The notes under the pieces: model-generated
Seen by the model: the letters and a program-made list of their open reading frames with translations, nothing else
What the model was told of the DNA's origin: nothing
The model's database searches: none
From: Pestalotiopsis fici W106-1
Lineage: Eukaryota > Ascomycota > Sordariomycetes > Amphisphaeriales > Sporocadaceae
Length of the DNA stretch: 64,000 bases
NCBI RefSeq assembly: GCF_000516985.1
Contig: NW_006917093.1
Coordinates: 434,001 to 498,000 of the forward strand
Direction: 5' to 3'
Program-made: the position numbers and the translations under genes
In this document: positions 49,227 through 61,663 of the stretch, one piece after another
Layout of the letters: each line of letters begins with the position of its first letter
How positions within the stretch are numbered: position 1 is the first letter of the stretch

Positions 49227-50639
49227 ATCGGCGGTCGTTTCCTAGTCGGATTTGGGTGAGCTCCATTGTGCCTGTCTATTTTACCTACAAAATCAAGTCT
49301 GAAATAACCAACTCTTTTATAGCTCGAATATCTCCATTGGCGCTGCTCCATTGCTGATTATGGAACTTGCTTATCCACAACATCGCGGAAAGCTCACCAC
49401 GCTCTATAACACACTCTGGTACCTGGGAAGCATTGTAGCTGCATGGACTGTTTATGGAACAGTAGGGTACGAAGGGCAGAAGGCATGGCAAATTCCTGTC
49501 GCTCTGCAGGCCTTGATGCCATTGCTTCAACTCATTGGCATTTTCACGCTTCCAGAAAGCCCAAGATGGCTGTGCTCTAAAGACAGAACCTCCGAAGCTC
49601 GGGATATACTCTTCAAGGTACGTCCGGCCATCACTGAATGATTAATCAGCATGCTGATCTAATCTACAGTACCATGCAGAGGGCGACCACTCTAACACTT
49701 TTGTTCTTGCCGAGTTCGCGCAAATCCAGGATACAATTCGATTGGAGCGGGGAGCTTCAGAGCAAGAATGGTCAATTTTCTTGAAGACCAGTGGGAACAG
49801 GAAACGTCTGCTACTGGTGGTCCTGACATCATTCTTCAGTCAGTGCTCTGGCAACGGGCTCGTGTCATACTATCTCCACGATATTCTATCTTCGGTCGGA
49901 ATTAGCGATCCCACGTACCAGTCTCTATTCAATGGAGGTTTGCAAATCTGGTCATTCTTGGTTGCCATTGGATTTTCCGTCTTCCTGGTGGATAGACTTG
50001 GTCGCAAAGCATTATTCCTCACTGCGGCCATAGGTATGCTTGTCGTGTTCAGCATTTGGACTGCGTGAGTACTATCCAACAATAACTTGTGCTTGAAGCA
50101 GTATACTAACATGATTTCGCAATAGTTGTTCGGCAGTCTACGCGCAAACGGGCAACACGGGAGCTAGCAGTGCGGTCCTCGGCATGATCTTTCTCTTCTA
50201 TGGTATGGCTGGATTTGCCTGGCCCGGTCTAATGGTGATGTACTGTTCCGAGATTCTTCCTTACGGCCTACATGCCAAGGGACTTGCATTGTGCCTTGCT
50301 GTGACGGCCTTGTCCAGGGTTCTCAATCAATATATCAACCTTATTAGCCTGGCATACCTGGCGTGGCGCTTCTACTTTGTCTACATCGTAATCTTGAATA
50401 TAGAGGTATTATGCATTTGGTCTCTGTTTATTGAAACGAAGGGGACAACGCTGGAGCAGGTTGCATATTTATTTGACGGAGAGGATGCAATGGTTGCCGC
50501 AGAGCTTGAGGATAGAATTGATAACAACGTGACGGTACTGCAGGAAATTGGACTACATATTGAATTCGTAGAAAGAAACTGGATCAACTACAAAAAAAAG
50601 TGCAGCTGTTTTCCCGGGGAATTTGCTATACTGGGTTAA
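49227..50639 (+). pseudogene. MFS sugar transporter, 3' part, separated from its promoter
   Basis: Exons 49227–49255, 49323–49617, 49670–50064 and 50126–50639, all phase-consistent. Family marks are GGRFLVGFG, ELAYPQHRGK, the PESPRW motif of sugar porters, DRLGRK and the C-terminal ETKGTTLEQV (matching the PETKG signature). The reading frame is intact to its stop. Together with the 5' part it would make a full 12-helix transporter of the LAC12/hexose type. Without the 5' part it has no start or promoter, unless the retroelement supplies one. Confidence 0.85.
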
Positions 50640-50642
50640 GTC

Positions 50643-52340
50643 ATGTTGAATGTCAAGGGGCGAGCTTTTGGAATAAAGGGACGAGCTTATGCAAGAGAGG
50701 TGGGAGGACCACATCTAGATTTCTATCCGGGCCACTATAGGGGTACATCTGGGGTTTATCTTGGATATCGTTCTCCGAATTCGAGCGAATATGTCCTACA
50801 AGCCCGAGGTATTAGGGGATTGGCATTAAGACTTGGGCTTTTGGATGTGTGGAACCAAGCGATGACACAGGAGCAATCTCGGGAAATACATCAGTTTGAG
50901 CAATTGAAAGAGTTGAGGAAGGAGCCTACCTCGGCCTCATGCATCTCCAGCAATGACACCCTCATGGGATTCGAGATTGTGGGCTATCTCAGTCAACTAG
51001 ATAACGTAGATGTTTCGACGCTCCCGTCGACATCGTGTGCGACATGTTCAGCCTTCCCGCGGCCACTACAGCTTACGACTCAAGTATTTGAAGCTTTAGC
51101 ATCTTCACCAGCTTGTAAGCTCTGTCGATCCTTGTCAGAATGGTTTTACAAGGCTTTTCAAGACCTGAATACCAGTTCATGGGGACCGAAGAGAGAAGAT
51201 CCTCGGAAAGCGGGCCTGTCAAGCGACGTGATCTCTGCAGTGATAATCGTCAATCATGGTTTGTAAATACTCGTTCTCATTAATGTCGGGGTGGACCCTG
51301 ACCGCCTTGGTAATAGACGTTCAAGCATTCCGGATTGAATTTTTCTGCCAATGGATTCAATCCTGCGATAAAAAATGGAAGACTTGCTACTCCCCATCCG
51401 ATTATCGGTTACCTACGATGGTGATTGATGTGGGCGACCGGACCAACAAGGGCCAACGGCTTCATCGCCCACAACCAGGAGAAACAGGAAGATATGTTGT
51501 TCTCACCTGAGCCGATGTGTGAAGGGGGAACTGAAGACGAGATGATGGAGGAAGCATTGAAAGATGTATGAGTTGATCTCTAGTCTACAAAAGAGAGGTG
51601 CTGAAGAGCGAATTATATACCCACGCAGGTGATCTGCAGCGGGTACTGACTACGTCAGTATGACGGTTGTCCTTTCATATCGTTAGAGCAAAGAAAACTA
51701 TTTTGCCACCTTTCCATGCAACATCTCTGCTCGACAATTAAGCATGGAACTTGCGGACATGCCGAAAACATTCCAAGACGCCATTTCCTTGACGCGTGAG
51801 TTTGTTATCAGATACCTTCGGATTGACTCCATCTGCATCATACAACGCCATAGCTAAAAGGTGAAGGAATGAGTGTGTTCTCATGACTGCCAAGAGGGAA
51901 ATGATTGGGGAGACATGATGGAACAGTACTTCGGAGGCGCCTATGGTACCATCGCTGCTACATTGGTTTCTCATGAGCAAACGGATGAAGGCTTGCTGTA
52001 ACAGTTACCGAGCGCCGCATTCTAGCAAGAGGACAAAGAAGAAATCATCTCGTCATCGAGACCGATAATTATCGATGATTTCCATTGTGATGTGGAAAAG
52101 GTAAAGTTGAACAAGAGTGGGTGGATCTTGCAAGAGCGAGCGCTCTCCCGTCGGAGGTCACATTTCTGTCGCACCAAACCACTGCACTAGCTGAACAAAA
52201 TGTGAACCTCCACACTATGAGTTAGCCTAATAGTGTTTATGAATACGGCGCAATAATTTCACATCCATGCAGGCTTATTGGGAGTGCGGCCATGGTGTTC
52301 GTTGCGATAGTCTGACAAGATTGGATTGGTTAGTCATCTC
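50643..52340 (+). pseudogene. Decayed HET-domain gene
   Basis: Remnants lie in order but in different frames with stops between them. A CATCSAF…SSPACKLCRSL leader is near 51,030–51,150. A segment ending GETGRYVVLT then stop is near 51,510, where an intact gene would continue into the first HET block. PKTFQDAISLTRE…RIDSICII is at about 51,760–51,850, YGTIAATLVSHEQTDEG near 51,945–51,995, GWILQERALSRR near 52,117–52,155, and an AYWECGHGVRCDSL segment at 52,272–52,313. The order matches a typical HET protein. Multiple frame breaks and stops make function unlikely. It begins 3 bp after the transporter stop. Confidence 0.75.
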
Positions 52341-53942
52341 ATGCCAGATTTTGTTCTTTAATCACACGCATTTGCAGCAGGAGAGCAATACTTTTGAGTG
52401 ATCCTCGGTTCCCCGCTTCGATAGAGTCCCAACACGAAACAGCTCCGATTCTATTGTTTCAATGGTTATTTGAGCTTTATTTGGAAAGCTCTCTCACTCC
52501 ATGAATCAGGATTGCAGTACATAGGCAGTGAACCGAACAGAAGTGATGCAACCCCAGATGTCCGGGGAGTCCCATGAAGTTTGACAATCTTGAACCTTTC
52601 TTCTTCTTCCTTCCCTACAAATAGCCTCAGCCACGAGTGATTTTCTGAGTATTTAAGATTGCACGTGCATGCGACCCTGGTCCATGGTGCGGGACTTTTA
52701 ACGCAGCGCAGTGACGATTCATATATTTCTTGGTATAAAAATAGCAATAAGCAATAGCTGAGCGTTTACTAATCAAAATTTGTACCGCACCCTAGAGCGG
52801 TGCCTAATCTCGGTAACTGTTTCTTTTTCGCTTTCTTTTTCTCATTGCATGACAAGTACGGGTGGCATATCGAAAAAGATCTAACACTTCACTAATGGGA
52901 TTCAAGTTTGCATGATTATTCTTTGATATGGTGAGCACCCTACTTGCCTGATGTGGCAGTTTGGGTACGTCAAGCCCAGAAAACTTGAGTGAGTTCCATA
53001 ATATCAGCAAAAAATATAGATATTTTGCTCTTATTTCACAGCTAATGCTTATTTTTTCAATTTTTAGTAGAAATAACTTGAAATCAGGTTTATAACTTGT
53101 ATATTATATAAAAAAGGTTCTTTCGGATTTATGTTCTTTTCGTTAAATTCTCCGCATAATATACCGTAGGTGTAAATTAGCGCATGCAATTGGCTTGTCT
53201 TGTAGGTACGTGTTTGGCGATCAAATTCAAAAGGGTGGTGCTCGCCAGATCAAGGGATAGGAGTTCACCTCTTGATTGTGTCACGGTCACAACCAGCGCG
53301 ATGTGTCGCTGGTCTTACGAGACATGCTCCTGCTTCATTTCAAGGGATCTCCACCTTTGTGGCGTAAACAGTGTTTATGACCGATCACTTTTCTGAACAA
53401 ATCTCAGCCTGAATCAATGTTGCACAGGTATGCATCACGATGAACGCTACTGGTTCTTGCAGGGAATAATGGGTACGGATTTCGCAGATACCTTCCGTGC
53501 TAGGATGGAAAGGGCCGCTTAGGTGCGCTGATCTCTATTCATTTGCCTCTTCCAGAAAAAGATACAGCCGAAAAGATTGAAGGTCGCCGATGTCAGCACT
53601 TTCAGCTTTGATTTCGATTAACCCTATTGGCGCCTTCAGAGGTTGATATGTGGGACGTGGCTGATGGAAGGTCCGGGTGCAACTCAGCTCGCACCCAACT
53701 ACTGTACGATTCCGGCGTCAGAGTGTTGTACAAAGATGCGATCCAGAGAGTACCGAAGCTCGCGCATTTCATTGCAATCCAACTTGCGCTTTCATTTCTG
53801 GTAGTCTTTCTAACATAAAACTCACTTGAGCATTGATTGCATATACGAAACACCTGATTAGCTTGCAAGTCCATCTATATTTTGTTCTTCGATCATCTGA
53901 ATCATCATTCCGAGGCACTGTCCATCTTTTTTCGTAATAACG
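52341..53942. other. Intergenic
   Basis: About 1.6 kb with AT-rich stretches near 53,040–53,160. Several short open frames, none with features. Upstream promoter of the ankyrin–CorA-like gene. Confidence 0.45.
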
Positions 53943-56900
53943 ATGGGTGTTGAAAACTTGCATGCTGGACTTGTCAAGATGCAAAGCTCAAGGCCCACCA
54001 CGAACTCTGGAGGAGAGGGAACAGATCCTGCGATGAACCCACGAGAGTCGGATCCAGAAAACGATCAGAGTCATACTTCTTCCTCCCAGAGCTCCGAGCC
54101 CGAGGAACCTGAAGAAACCAACGAAAGACGGCGTCTCGAGCGAATTCTCCTGGATCAATACTTACAGGACGAAGAAACCGACAGCAATTTCATTAAAGTC
54201 AAAAGCACAACAAACGAACTCATTCGTGAAAGTTCTCGTACAAATACATTGGGGAGTGCTCTATGGCTCGCAAGTACACTTGGTCTCAAGAGATCAATGG
54301 AAGTAATGATCAATGAGATAAGAAAAGATTTTAGGGAATATCTCTCCGATATACTCAATTGGTGCAACAAACAACATGACAACTCGACCCCATTGCATGT
54401 GGCATGCTTCTATGGAAGTTCGGATGTTGTTACGTTACTTATCAGTCATGGGGCAAACAAAGAGGCGTGTGATGGAAAAGGAAGGACTCCTCTACACACA
54501 GCTGTTCTAGAGTCTGAGTCGGAGATCATCAAGCTTCTTCTCGACCAAAACGCGGATATTCTAGCTCAAGATAATGAAGGCCAGACACCTTTGATTATGG
54601 CAATCAAAAACGAAGACATGAGCTGTGTGAACACCCTGCTTGACATCAAGCCGCAACGCAAACAACGGTATAAGCCTCACAGTCAACAAAAATCAGCATT
54701 TCAATGGGCTATCGAGATCAGATTCACGCAAGGAATTGTTAAAATGTTCGAAGACCCATCGGATCACCCGGACGATGAGGATGTATCCAAGGCCGCGAAC
54801 GAGTTGCTGGAACACGCAGTGTATACCGAAGACGACCTGGATGACCAAGCGGAAAAGGTCGTGAAGTTCCTTCTGCAAAAGAATTCTTCACCCCCCAAGG
54901 GTTCTAAAGACCTTGGAAATCTCAAGAAATATCTATCATGGGCTGCAGAAAGACACGGCAGACACCGTATTGCCAAACTTCTTCTGCAGCAAAATGAACG
55001 GGGGTCCTCAGATAACTCGGCTATTGAGATGGCCGCACGTCAGAGAGAACCTCAAATACTCTGGTCACTTATCGCGGCCTCCCCTCGAGACTCTGAAACC
55101 ATCAATCAAGTCAGTGCGGCCCTCAAACACTTCAAGAGGAAATATCGCAAGGTGGATGCTACCGGAGGCACCACCGCCAGCACCGACAGGAAACTTCTGA
55201 ATGCGAAAGATCCAAAAATCATTCATATTCTTCATAACCCACCAATGGGACTTTTATTCGGCGTACACGGGAAGAATGATTCGAAAGTTTCATATCCCGG
55301 ATTGGATGAGATTGAATCTATGAGACAATTTGACGATGCCATCGTCGCTGAATTCTATGGCGGCCGCGATGTGCCTATTCAGAGCGCCCACAATGTTTAC
55401 GATGTCGTCTACGAGAAAGGGCCAATGAATCTTCTACTCGAGGCAAAAGAGCTTTCAAAATTATACGCAAAACGCGAGCAACCCACGGCTGCCAAATTCA
55501 TCTGGGTACACCTACCCGCAACCAATGTACGTACTTCTACAATCACTCATCGTTGACATATCTAATGAATTATTTAAGATCAAATGGATGGAGGTAATGT
55601 TGAAGGCATCGGTCGGCACGACTATCTGGTGTGAAAATAATATCTAATGCATCTAATAGGATCTGTCATCAAAGCTCATGGATGGAGAGGAAATTCGCAG
55701 CGATGAAGAGACCACAGACGTCAAATCATTTCTGCGGACCTCGTGGTTCCAGATTCCAGATCAATCCTCCAAGACTCGTATCATGAGACCGCAATTCATA
55801 GAGAGATCAAATCTGTCAGCTTCCAAGACGCGAGACGAGAATATAGACACGGATGTCCCAGCTGAAGCTCCACACATTCACGAATCATCGGTCGGCGAGG
55901 ACACAAAAGACGAGGGGAGAGTTGTTGTGGGAAAAGACACGCAAGGGGTTGAGAAACAAAAGCAGTCTCCCTTCGTTGCCAGCTCTGCTGTCTATGTAAG
56001 CATGTTTTATCTTGAATCAAAAAGATATGGTCGTCCTAATCCACAGATCTGCAGATGCCATTTCTAGCTTTCTCAACGCTCACTGGCACAATGAAGAGCG
56101 AAGACCGGAAAGAAGACGAGAATTGGCCAGTTCTCAGCAAAATCGCAGAGCGACGAATAGATGAGATCGGAGGAAAATATCGCAATCTGATTGACAAGTA
56201 CGATGGAAGTCAAACTGTCCACGGCTGTGCGACTCTTGATGAAGCATACTATCATTTTTCACCAGAAATGGGTGAACCTGGAGTCGCAACAGACTGCATA
56301 TCTCGTAACAGAAGTCAAGTCGTTACCAAGCACTTTTTACGGCGCAGCAACAAAAGCTTACCCACAAACGATGCACCTGACACCGATAAGACATATTGGC
56401 CGATTCTTCGAGTAAATCAGATCTGGATCTGGACTATTGCGAACAGTGAGTTCATTCCAAAAATTGTTCAAAGACCTACTTGTCACTAAATTCATATAAC
56501 CAGAGTGGCTGATAAGCGCCACATCACACCAACCTGATGACTACGAACAGTCCTGGATCGATGGCTTTATTCAGCATTTGAACCAACGATTAGCCACAGG
56601 TGGTACTCAACCTCAACCAGCGACGACTTCGGAGATGATTAAAGTCATGGTTGACTACTGTATAGGGTTCTATGAAAGAAGGCGAGTTTGGGAAGACCTG
56701 ACGCCAAAGACTGACACGCAGAAAGATGATGAGGCTGAGAAGCTGTCAATGCGACAGATCTTCTCAAATCATATAAATTTCATTGTATGTAGTTGTTTTG
56801 AACTTACTGTTTTGAGACTAATGAATCATAGGGACGAAGAGAAACAAACCTGTTTGAGGAGTTTCGCCGAGAAGTAGGCGGGAAATCGGATATCAGCACA

Positions 56901-57880
56901 CAGGTGAAGGTGGCCAAGGATGCAATCCTCGACGCTGAGAAATTACTCAGTGAAATAAAAGATGTTCGCGACGAACTAAACATCCTAAGATCAGTTGTGA
57001 ACCACCAGAACACTGTCCAACGCCAGATCTACAACAAAACTTTAAGTGGTTCAAATCTCTCTTCGCGCTTCATTTCCCATGATATCGAGGACATGGAGAG
57101 TCACGCTGCCAGGATCCAATCAGCTGTAAGAACTTCAATCAATCAACAGGTGTTCGTATCCCCTAACGCTCAGACCTTTAGGTCGATTCAACACTGTCTC
57201 TTTCCGGAACCCAGATTGCAAATTTTCAGGCAGAAGAAGCTGCACGGCAAGGAAAGTCTTTGATGCTTTTCACCATCTCTACAATTATCTTTGTAAGTTC
57301 CGCTCATCTTGCCTTTACTCACAGATTGCTCCGCTTACAAATGTCCCTGAACCAATAGCTCCCATTATCGTTTCTGACCTCTTTATTCGCTCTGGACATT
57401 GAGTCGTTCCAAAATGTACCTGGTTGGGTGTTCGGGGTCATATGTATGTGCTTCCGATTACCCTACCCAGACAGTCTTGATCTTATGGTTCCTAATTCTA
57501 TTCTTCAGTCGGCGGCTCTCTGATCTTCACGGTTGTGCTCGCGACGCTTGCTCTGTACTGGGAGTCAATGTGGAAAAATGTTCTGGGTGAGTTTAATTTC
57601 TTTTATATAAGCATGAAATTAGGGCTGACTCTTCATTACATGAATAGATCCCAGTCCTTCGGATGACAAATCCGGTCGTAGTATCTCAATGCGATCGATC
57701 AAGGATTCAATATCGCAAATGAACAAACAAAACCAGCCTGATTCAGGAAATGCCAAGCTCAGCACAGGCGCTGCGACATTCAATCGAAAAACAAAAAATC
57801 AGGGCATAAAAAATCAGGGAAGACTTCGCAGGTCAGATGAAGAATGGAATGCTGGAGTTGCTGGATCGGAAGTTCAATGA
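53943..57880 (+). CDS. Ankyrin-repeat / CorA-like membrane fusion protein
   Basis: Ten phase-consistent exons: 53943–55526, 55579–55593, 55660–55995, 56055–56445, 56504–56784, 56832–57149, 57182–57292, 57359–57443, 57509–57586 and 57648–57880; about 1,143 aa. The first 65 residues are acidic and disordered. Ankyrin repeats occupy about 146–240 (STPLHVACFYG, GRTPLHTAV, GQTPLIMAI). A long helical middle region has the GFIQHLNQR and QAEEAARQGKS blocks seen before CorA-like pores. Two membrane helices follow, about 1005–1032 (TISTIIFLPLSFLTSLFAL) and 1040–1066, then a basic tail. The second exon is only 15 bp. The FLPLSF…LFAL helix is the fungal CorA-like signature; there is no GMN. Transport is unproven; a signalling role is possible given the HET-rich setting. 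Confidence 0.85.
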
Positions 57881-58069
57881 CTTGAGTCAACAGTGGCGCT
57901 TAATGCATTATGCGGGCTATGGTGGCAATATGCATGGCGATGGTGTGCTTAGCAAAACAAAAGTGCGACATATCTTCATGAATAGCCAAGTAATCGCATC
58001 AAGTATTTCCAAGTCGAGTGTGGAGTTTGATGTACTGTGATGTATTTTATTAAACAAATTTCGGTTCAG

Positions 58070-58140
58070 GCACTAGTGGTTTAGTGGTAAAATCCATCGT
58101 TGCCATCGATGGGCCCCGCGTTCGATTCGCGGCTAGTGCA
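58070..58140 (+). tRNA. tRNA-Gly (GCC)
   Basis: A 71-nt cloverleaf: acceptor stem GCACTAG pairs with CTAGTGC, D-arm with GGTTTAGTGGT, anticodon stem CATCG/CGATG around loop TTGCCAT giving anticodon GCC, T-arm with GTTCGATTC, discriminator A at 58140. There is no intron. A T-run follows near 58,172, suitable as a Pol III terminator. Confidence 0.95.
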
Positions 58141-58285
58141 ACTTGAAAGTTAGTCTTTTGTCAGTATCTACAATTTTTTTTCCCCCTCTTCCTTATGTTT
58201 TCCATCCCTTCTCTTTCCAAACTTCCAAACGCTTTAGCAGCTTGCATCTACTCAAGTCAACTTAATGCGTTAGACTACACTAGAG

Positions 58286-60308
58286 TTATCGATAAAATCT
58301 TTCCCTCCGCAGTCTTTGCATGTTGGCGGTTTTCTTGGTAAATGCTATATAACCTGACTGGGCTCCAGCATCAACATCTCCAACAATGACTTTCATATTG
58401 TTTAATGCCTTTGCCCGCTCCAATCCATGCTGGTGCGAGGCCTCGTTACCAGGGATAAATGGATTGTCTCTTGTGAGCGAAGATATATAACCAAGTATGT
58501 CTGGTGCGAGAGTCATGGTTCCCAAAGTAAACGATGCCAAGCTGACCAAAAGCAGAATGCACGATATAATAATCAGCAGTGTTGCAAAAGTCATGTTGCA
58601 GCTGTATTCGTCGCCGTCGGGTGTGGTGATTGTGACTTGGCTGGTGTTGAAATCAACAACTACCGAACCCTCATAGTAGCTGAAAATATTGTCGTACAGG
58701 CTCATGTTTGTGCTGAGGCCTCCAAAGAGATACCTAGAACCACATATCGATTGCCAGTATGTATTGAATAATATTTCCATGTTTTGACTGATGGTTTCTT
58801 TGGAAAGCATTGAAAAGTTTGCAAATTTCTGGTCCTTCTCGGGGTCGTAAACAGCGTGGGGATCTTGTATCCACATCTCAGTCAAGGTGCTGGATATCTT
58901 GGAACCTTGATGCATGGCGCCAATCGTCACCAAGGGCAAGTCGTGCAGACTGATTAGAAAGGGCGAAAAATATTGACTCCACCACAGAGGGAGATCCACT
59001 GTCATGTTTCTCATGGCGGTAACTTGACATGATCCATCGTTGCAGAGGACAGATGAATCGACATCTCGAGGAGATAGTGAACAAGTCGTAAAGCTGACGT
59101 CGGAGCCCGTGTAGTCGTTTGCCGAAGTGATATTGAATATGAAACGGGTGCCATTCCATAGTTGCAGAAGCTCGCTGCCTGCTGGTGACTGGACAGCAAA
59201 CGTACTGCTAGCATCCCACATGTAGTAGCCGGCGCCTAAACCAGACGAAGTATTGCTAAATATGGTGCTGTTTTCGACGTGGACAGCGGCATCGCAATCA
59301 ATGGCATAATACCTACTGACGAGATTAAAGGATAGGTTACCTGTTTTGGGGACGCCTGCAACAGGAACCCCAAGTAGAGAAGACCAGGGCGTTTCCTCGG
59401 TGCTGTTCACGACTACCCACGTATCGTTGTCAACAGTATCTCCTGTCATGAGCCGATCAAGTTGCGGTACTCTGACGTTTCCGTACATGTCTTGCTTTGG
59501 ATTTTCCAGTGAACGCGACGCGATAAGGGAACTCATGAATAGTGGTCCATATAATGGCCATGCATTGTTGGCGCTGGGTCCGCCTTCCATTGGTGTCTCT
59601 AGACATGCGCTTATTGGCAGGTATCGGATCGTAGAGTTGTCCGACGTCACTCGCGGAGAGGTCTGCAAAAGTCGCAGAGCCAATTGGCCACCGACTGGGG
59701 AAAGCGCCCAAAGAAGTATCATGCCAAGTCCAAGAAGATATTGGCCGGGTAGGACAAGCTGTTTCTCAACCACGGCAAAGAGTGAATGAGATCCTATCAA
59801 CCGCTCCAGGGTCTAGAGAAATCAATACGAGCGCCTTGGACCAACGTAATCAAGAACAAGGATCCACCTACTCCGAGTTTGGTCCCTCTCTCGGCCAGAT
59901 ATAGACCCAAGACTCTAAAGAACTTGCCTACTATTGCAGCAAAGACAATTGGGAAGATCGTAGGCGCTAGTGCGATCGCATACTGAGCTGTGTCGCCAGT
60001 ACGAGAAATTGGCTGTTTGTCCAAAGTAATCGCAGTTGCAGCAAGGGCTATAGAACAGAAGTAATGGTCAGCAGGTTATCTCATTTTATTGGATATATCC
60101 ACTTACCAATAAATAAAATCGGAAAGACTGTAAGTGAAATTTGAATGCCTGGTAGCCAGTATTGAAAGTGGCCAAGCTTGCGCGTTGGGCGGCTCGGCGG
60201 CTCGGTAATCTCATTTGTTGCTTGAGGTATCGATTTAAGCAAAACTTCATCATGTGACGAGTTTCGGGCTGTTTCAATCGGAGCGTAAGCAGCGCCGGCG
60301 TATTGCAT
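58286..60308 (-). CDS. Fungal integral membrane protein of unknown function
   Basis: Three exons: 60308–60107, 60047–59872 and 59812–58286; 634 aa; both introns keep phase (donors GTAAGT and GTAGGT). A first helix (GIQISLTVFPILFI) is followed by helices at APTIFPIVFAAIVG and LLGLGMILLWALSPVGGQ. A long extracellular region carries many N-x-S/T sites and cysteines, and a final helix (TLLIIISCILLLVSLASFTLG) precedes a cytosolic tail. The LGTLERL and LWALSPVGGQ blocks are typical of a large, uncharacterised fungal membrane-protein family that also carries this lumenal domain. No enzyme motif is visible. Confidence 0.8.
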
Positions 60309-61316
60309 TTTGTTTGCTTCACCCTCGCCCTGAGCTGCAATCAAGATGAGAGAGCTCTGGGCCTAAGAGACTGGGCGTCAAAAGGCGCGACGATTCGAGG
60401 GACAGATGGGCTAGTATATTTAAGCACCGAAACAGAAAACTAGTGCAGCTAGAACTGTGGCAAGCTTTGCATATGTCTACATTTTCATCTTCCATTTGAC
60501 GTAAGGCTGTGGCTGGATCACTGAATTGAATGCAATTGGCAAGTTGGTGAGTATTATTGTGGATTTAGGATGTTTAATCCTTGAATTTGCCCTAGAAATG
60601 ATTAACTGAATGCTGGCGTAAGGATCAAGCCAGTAATGTGCCAAGTTACCATTGGCGTAAATGTCCCACAATCTGTGTCAAGCCTTACCAAGACAGGGAA
60701 GCTGAAGAGTCGGAGCAAGGGGGGCCTTGAGATTCGTGCTTGGGTTTCCGGTGTTCACCATTTGTGTGACTTGATTGACCCTCGTGACTCGATCATAAAG
60801 CGTTATGTTGTTCCGCCATATTACGGGCAGGTTCAAAGTCTTTTATATTGTGAATGCTTCTCGACATCCACTCAATTCAAGCTAGCACAGTAAACCATGG
60901 AGCGAGTGCGCAATAACAAAATCAACACAATGTCGGCATCAAGTTGATAATGGTCGACTGGTTTGCTCAAACTGGGTATCGGTAGCCACGCTGATCACCA
61001 TCTGGACCAAAGGCACGCTAGGACGTCAAATCATGACCCATGGGCGCCTAGAGAGGCCCAAGATCATCAAGTCTACCCCAACTGGAAAGTTTGTCATCTG
61101 GGGTGTAAGTTGCTGAGAATAAACAGTCCCAACAACCGAGTACTGTTGTGCTCACGAACAACAACAAATCATTGGGAGATGGCGATCACTGGACCCTCCA
61201 CGATCACCGCAGAGGTCAAATTCAGTGTTACTCGCCTGTACAGCCCACTAAATCTACACCTCCTCCAGCATAATAAACGTTAGATCGGTACATGCCCCAT
61301 ATTTCTTTGCTCTGGT
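60309..61316. other. Intergenic up to assembly gap
   Basis: Promoter of the membrane protein, then unassigned sequence. It contains the left arm of a 20-bp inverted repeat (61,254–61,273). The short open frames have no features. Confidence 0.5.
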
Positions 61317-61436
61317 NNNNNNNNNNNNNNNNNNNNNNNNNNNNNNNNNNNNNNNNNNNNNNNNNNNNNNNNNNNNNNNNNNNNNNNNNNNNNNNNNNNN
61401 NNNNNNNNNNNNNNNNTTATGCTGGAGGAGGTGTAG
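61254..61436. repeat. 20-bp inverted repeat flanking the assembly gap
   Basis: CTACACCTCCTCCAGCATAA at 61,254–61,273 is exactly complementary to 61,417–61,436. The right arm begins at the first base after the gap; 43 bp separate the left arm from the gap. Confidence 0.85.
61317..61416. other. Assembly gap (100 N)
   Basis: Exactly 100 N, the usual placeholder for a gap of unknown size. Translations across it are meaningless. Confidence 0.99.
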
Positions 61437-61663
61437 GTAAAATTATGGCGCTGTGTCGGGGTAGACCACCTGCAGCCCACCAAGAGCGGGGACTAGACTT
61501 ACTAAAAATAACCTTGATTTTATGCTGGTCAAGCTAAGCGAGGCGGGATGGTGAACGTAAACAAATTCCAATCACCAAATTTCTTCAAAATGTCATTTGC
61601 AATTCCTGAGGGAAGCCCCTAGAAACGACGTCGTCTCGTCGATTGCGCGTCTCTTGGACGAGC

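Noticed and set aside
61280..61537. Open frames crossing the N run
   Set aside because: They exist only because N codons are translated as X.
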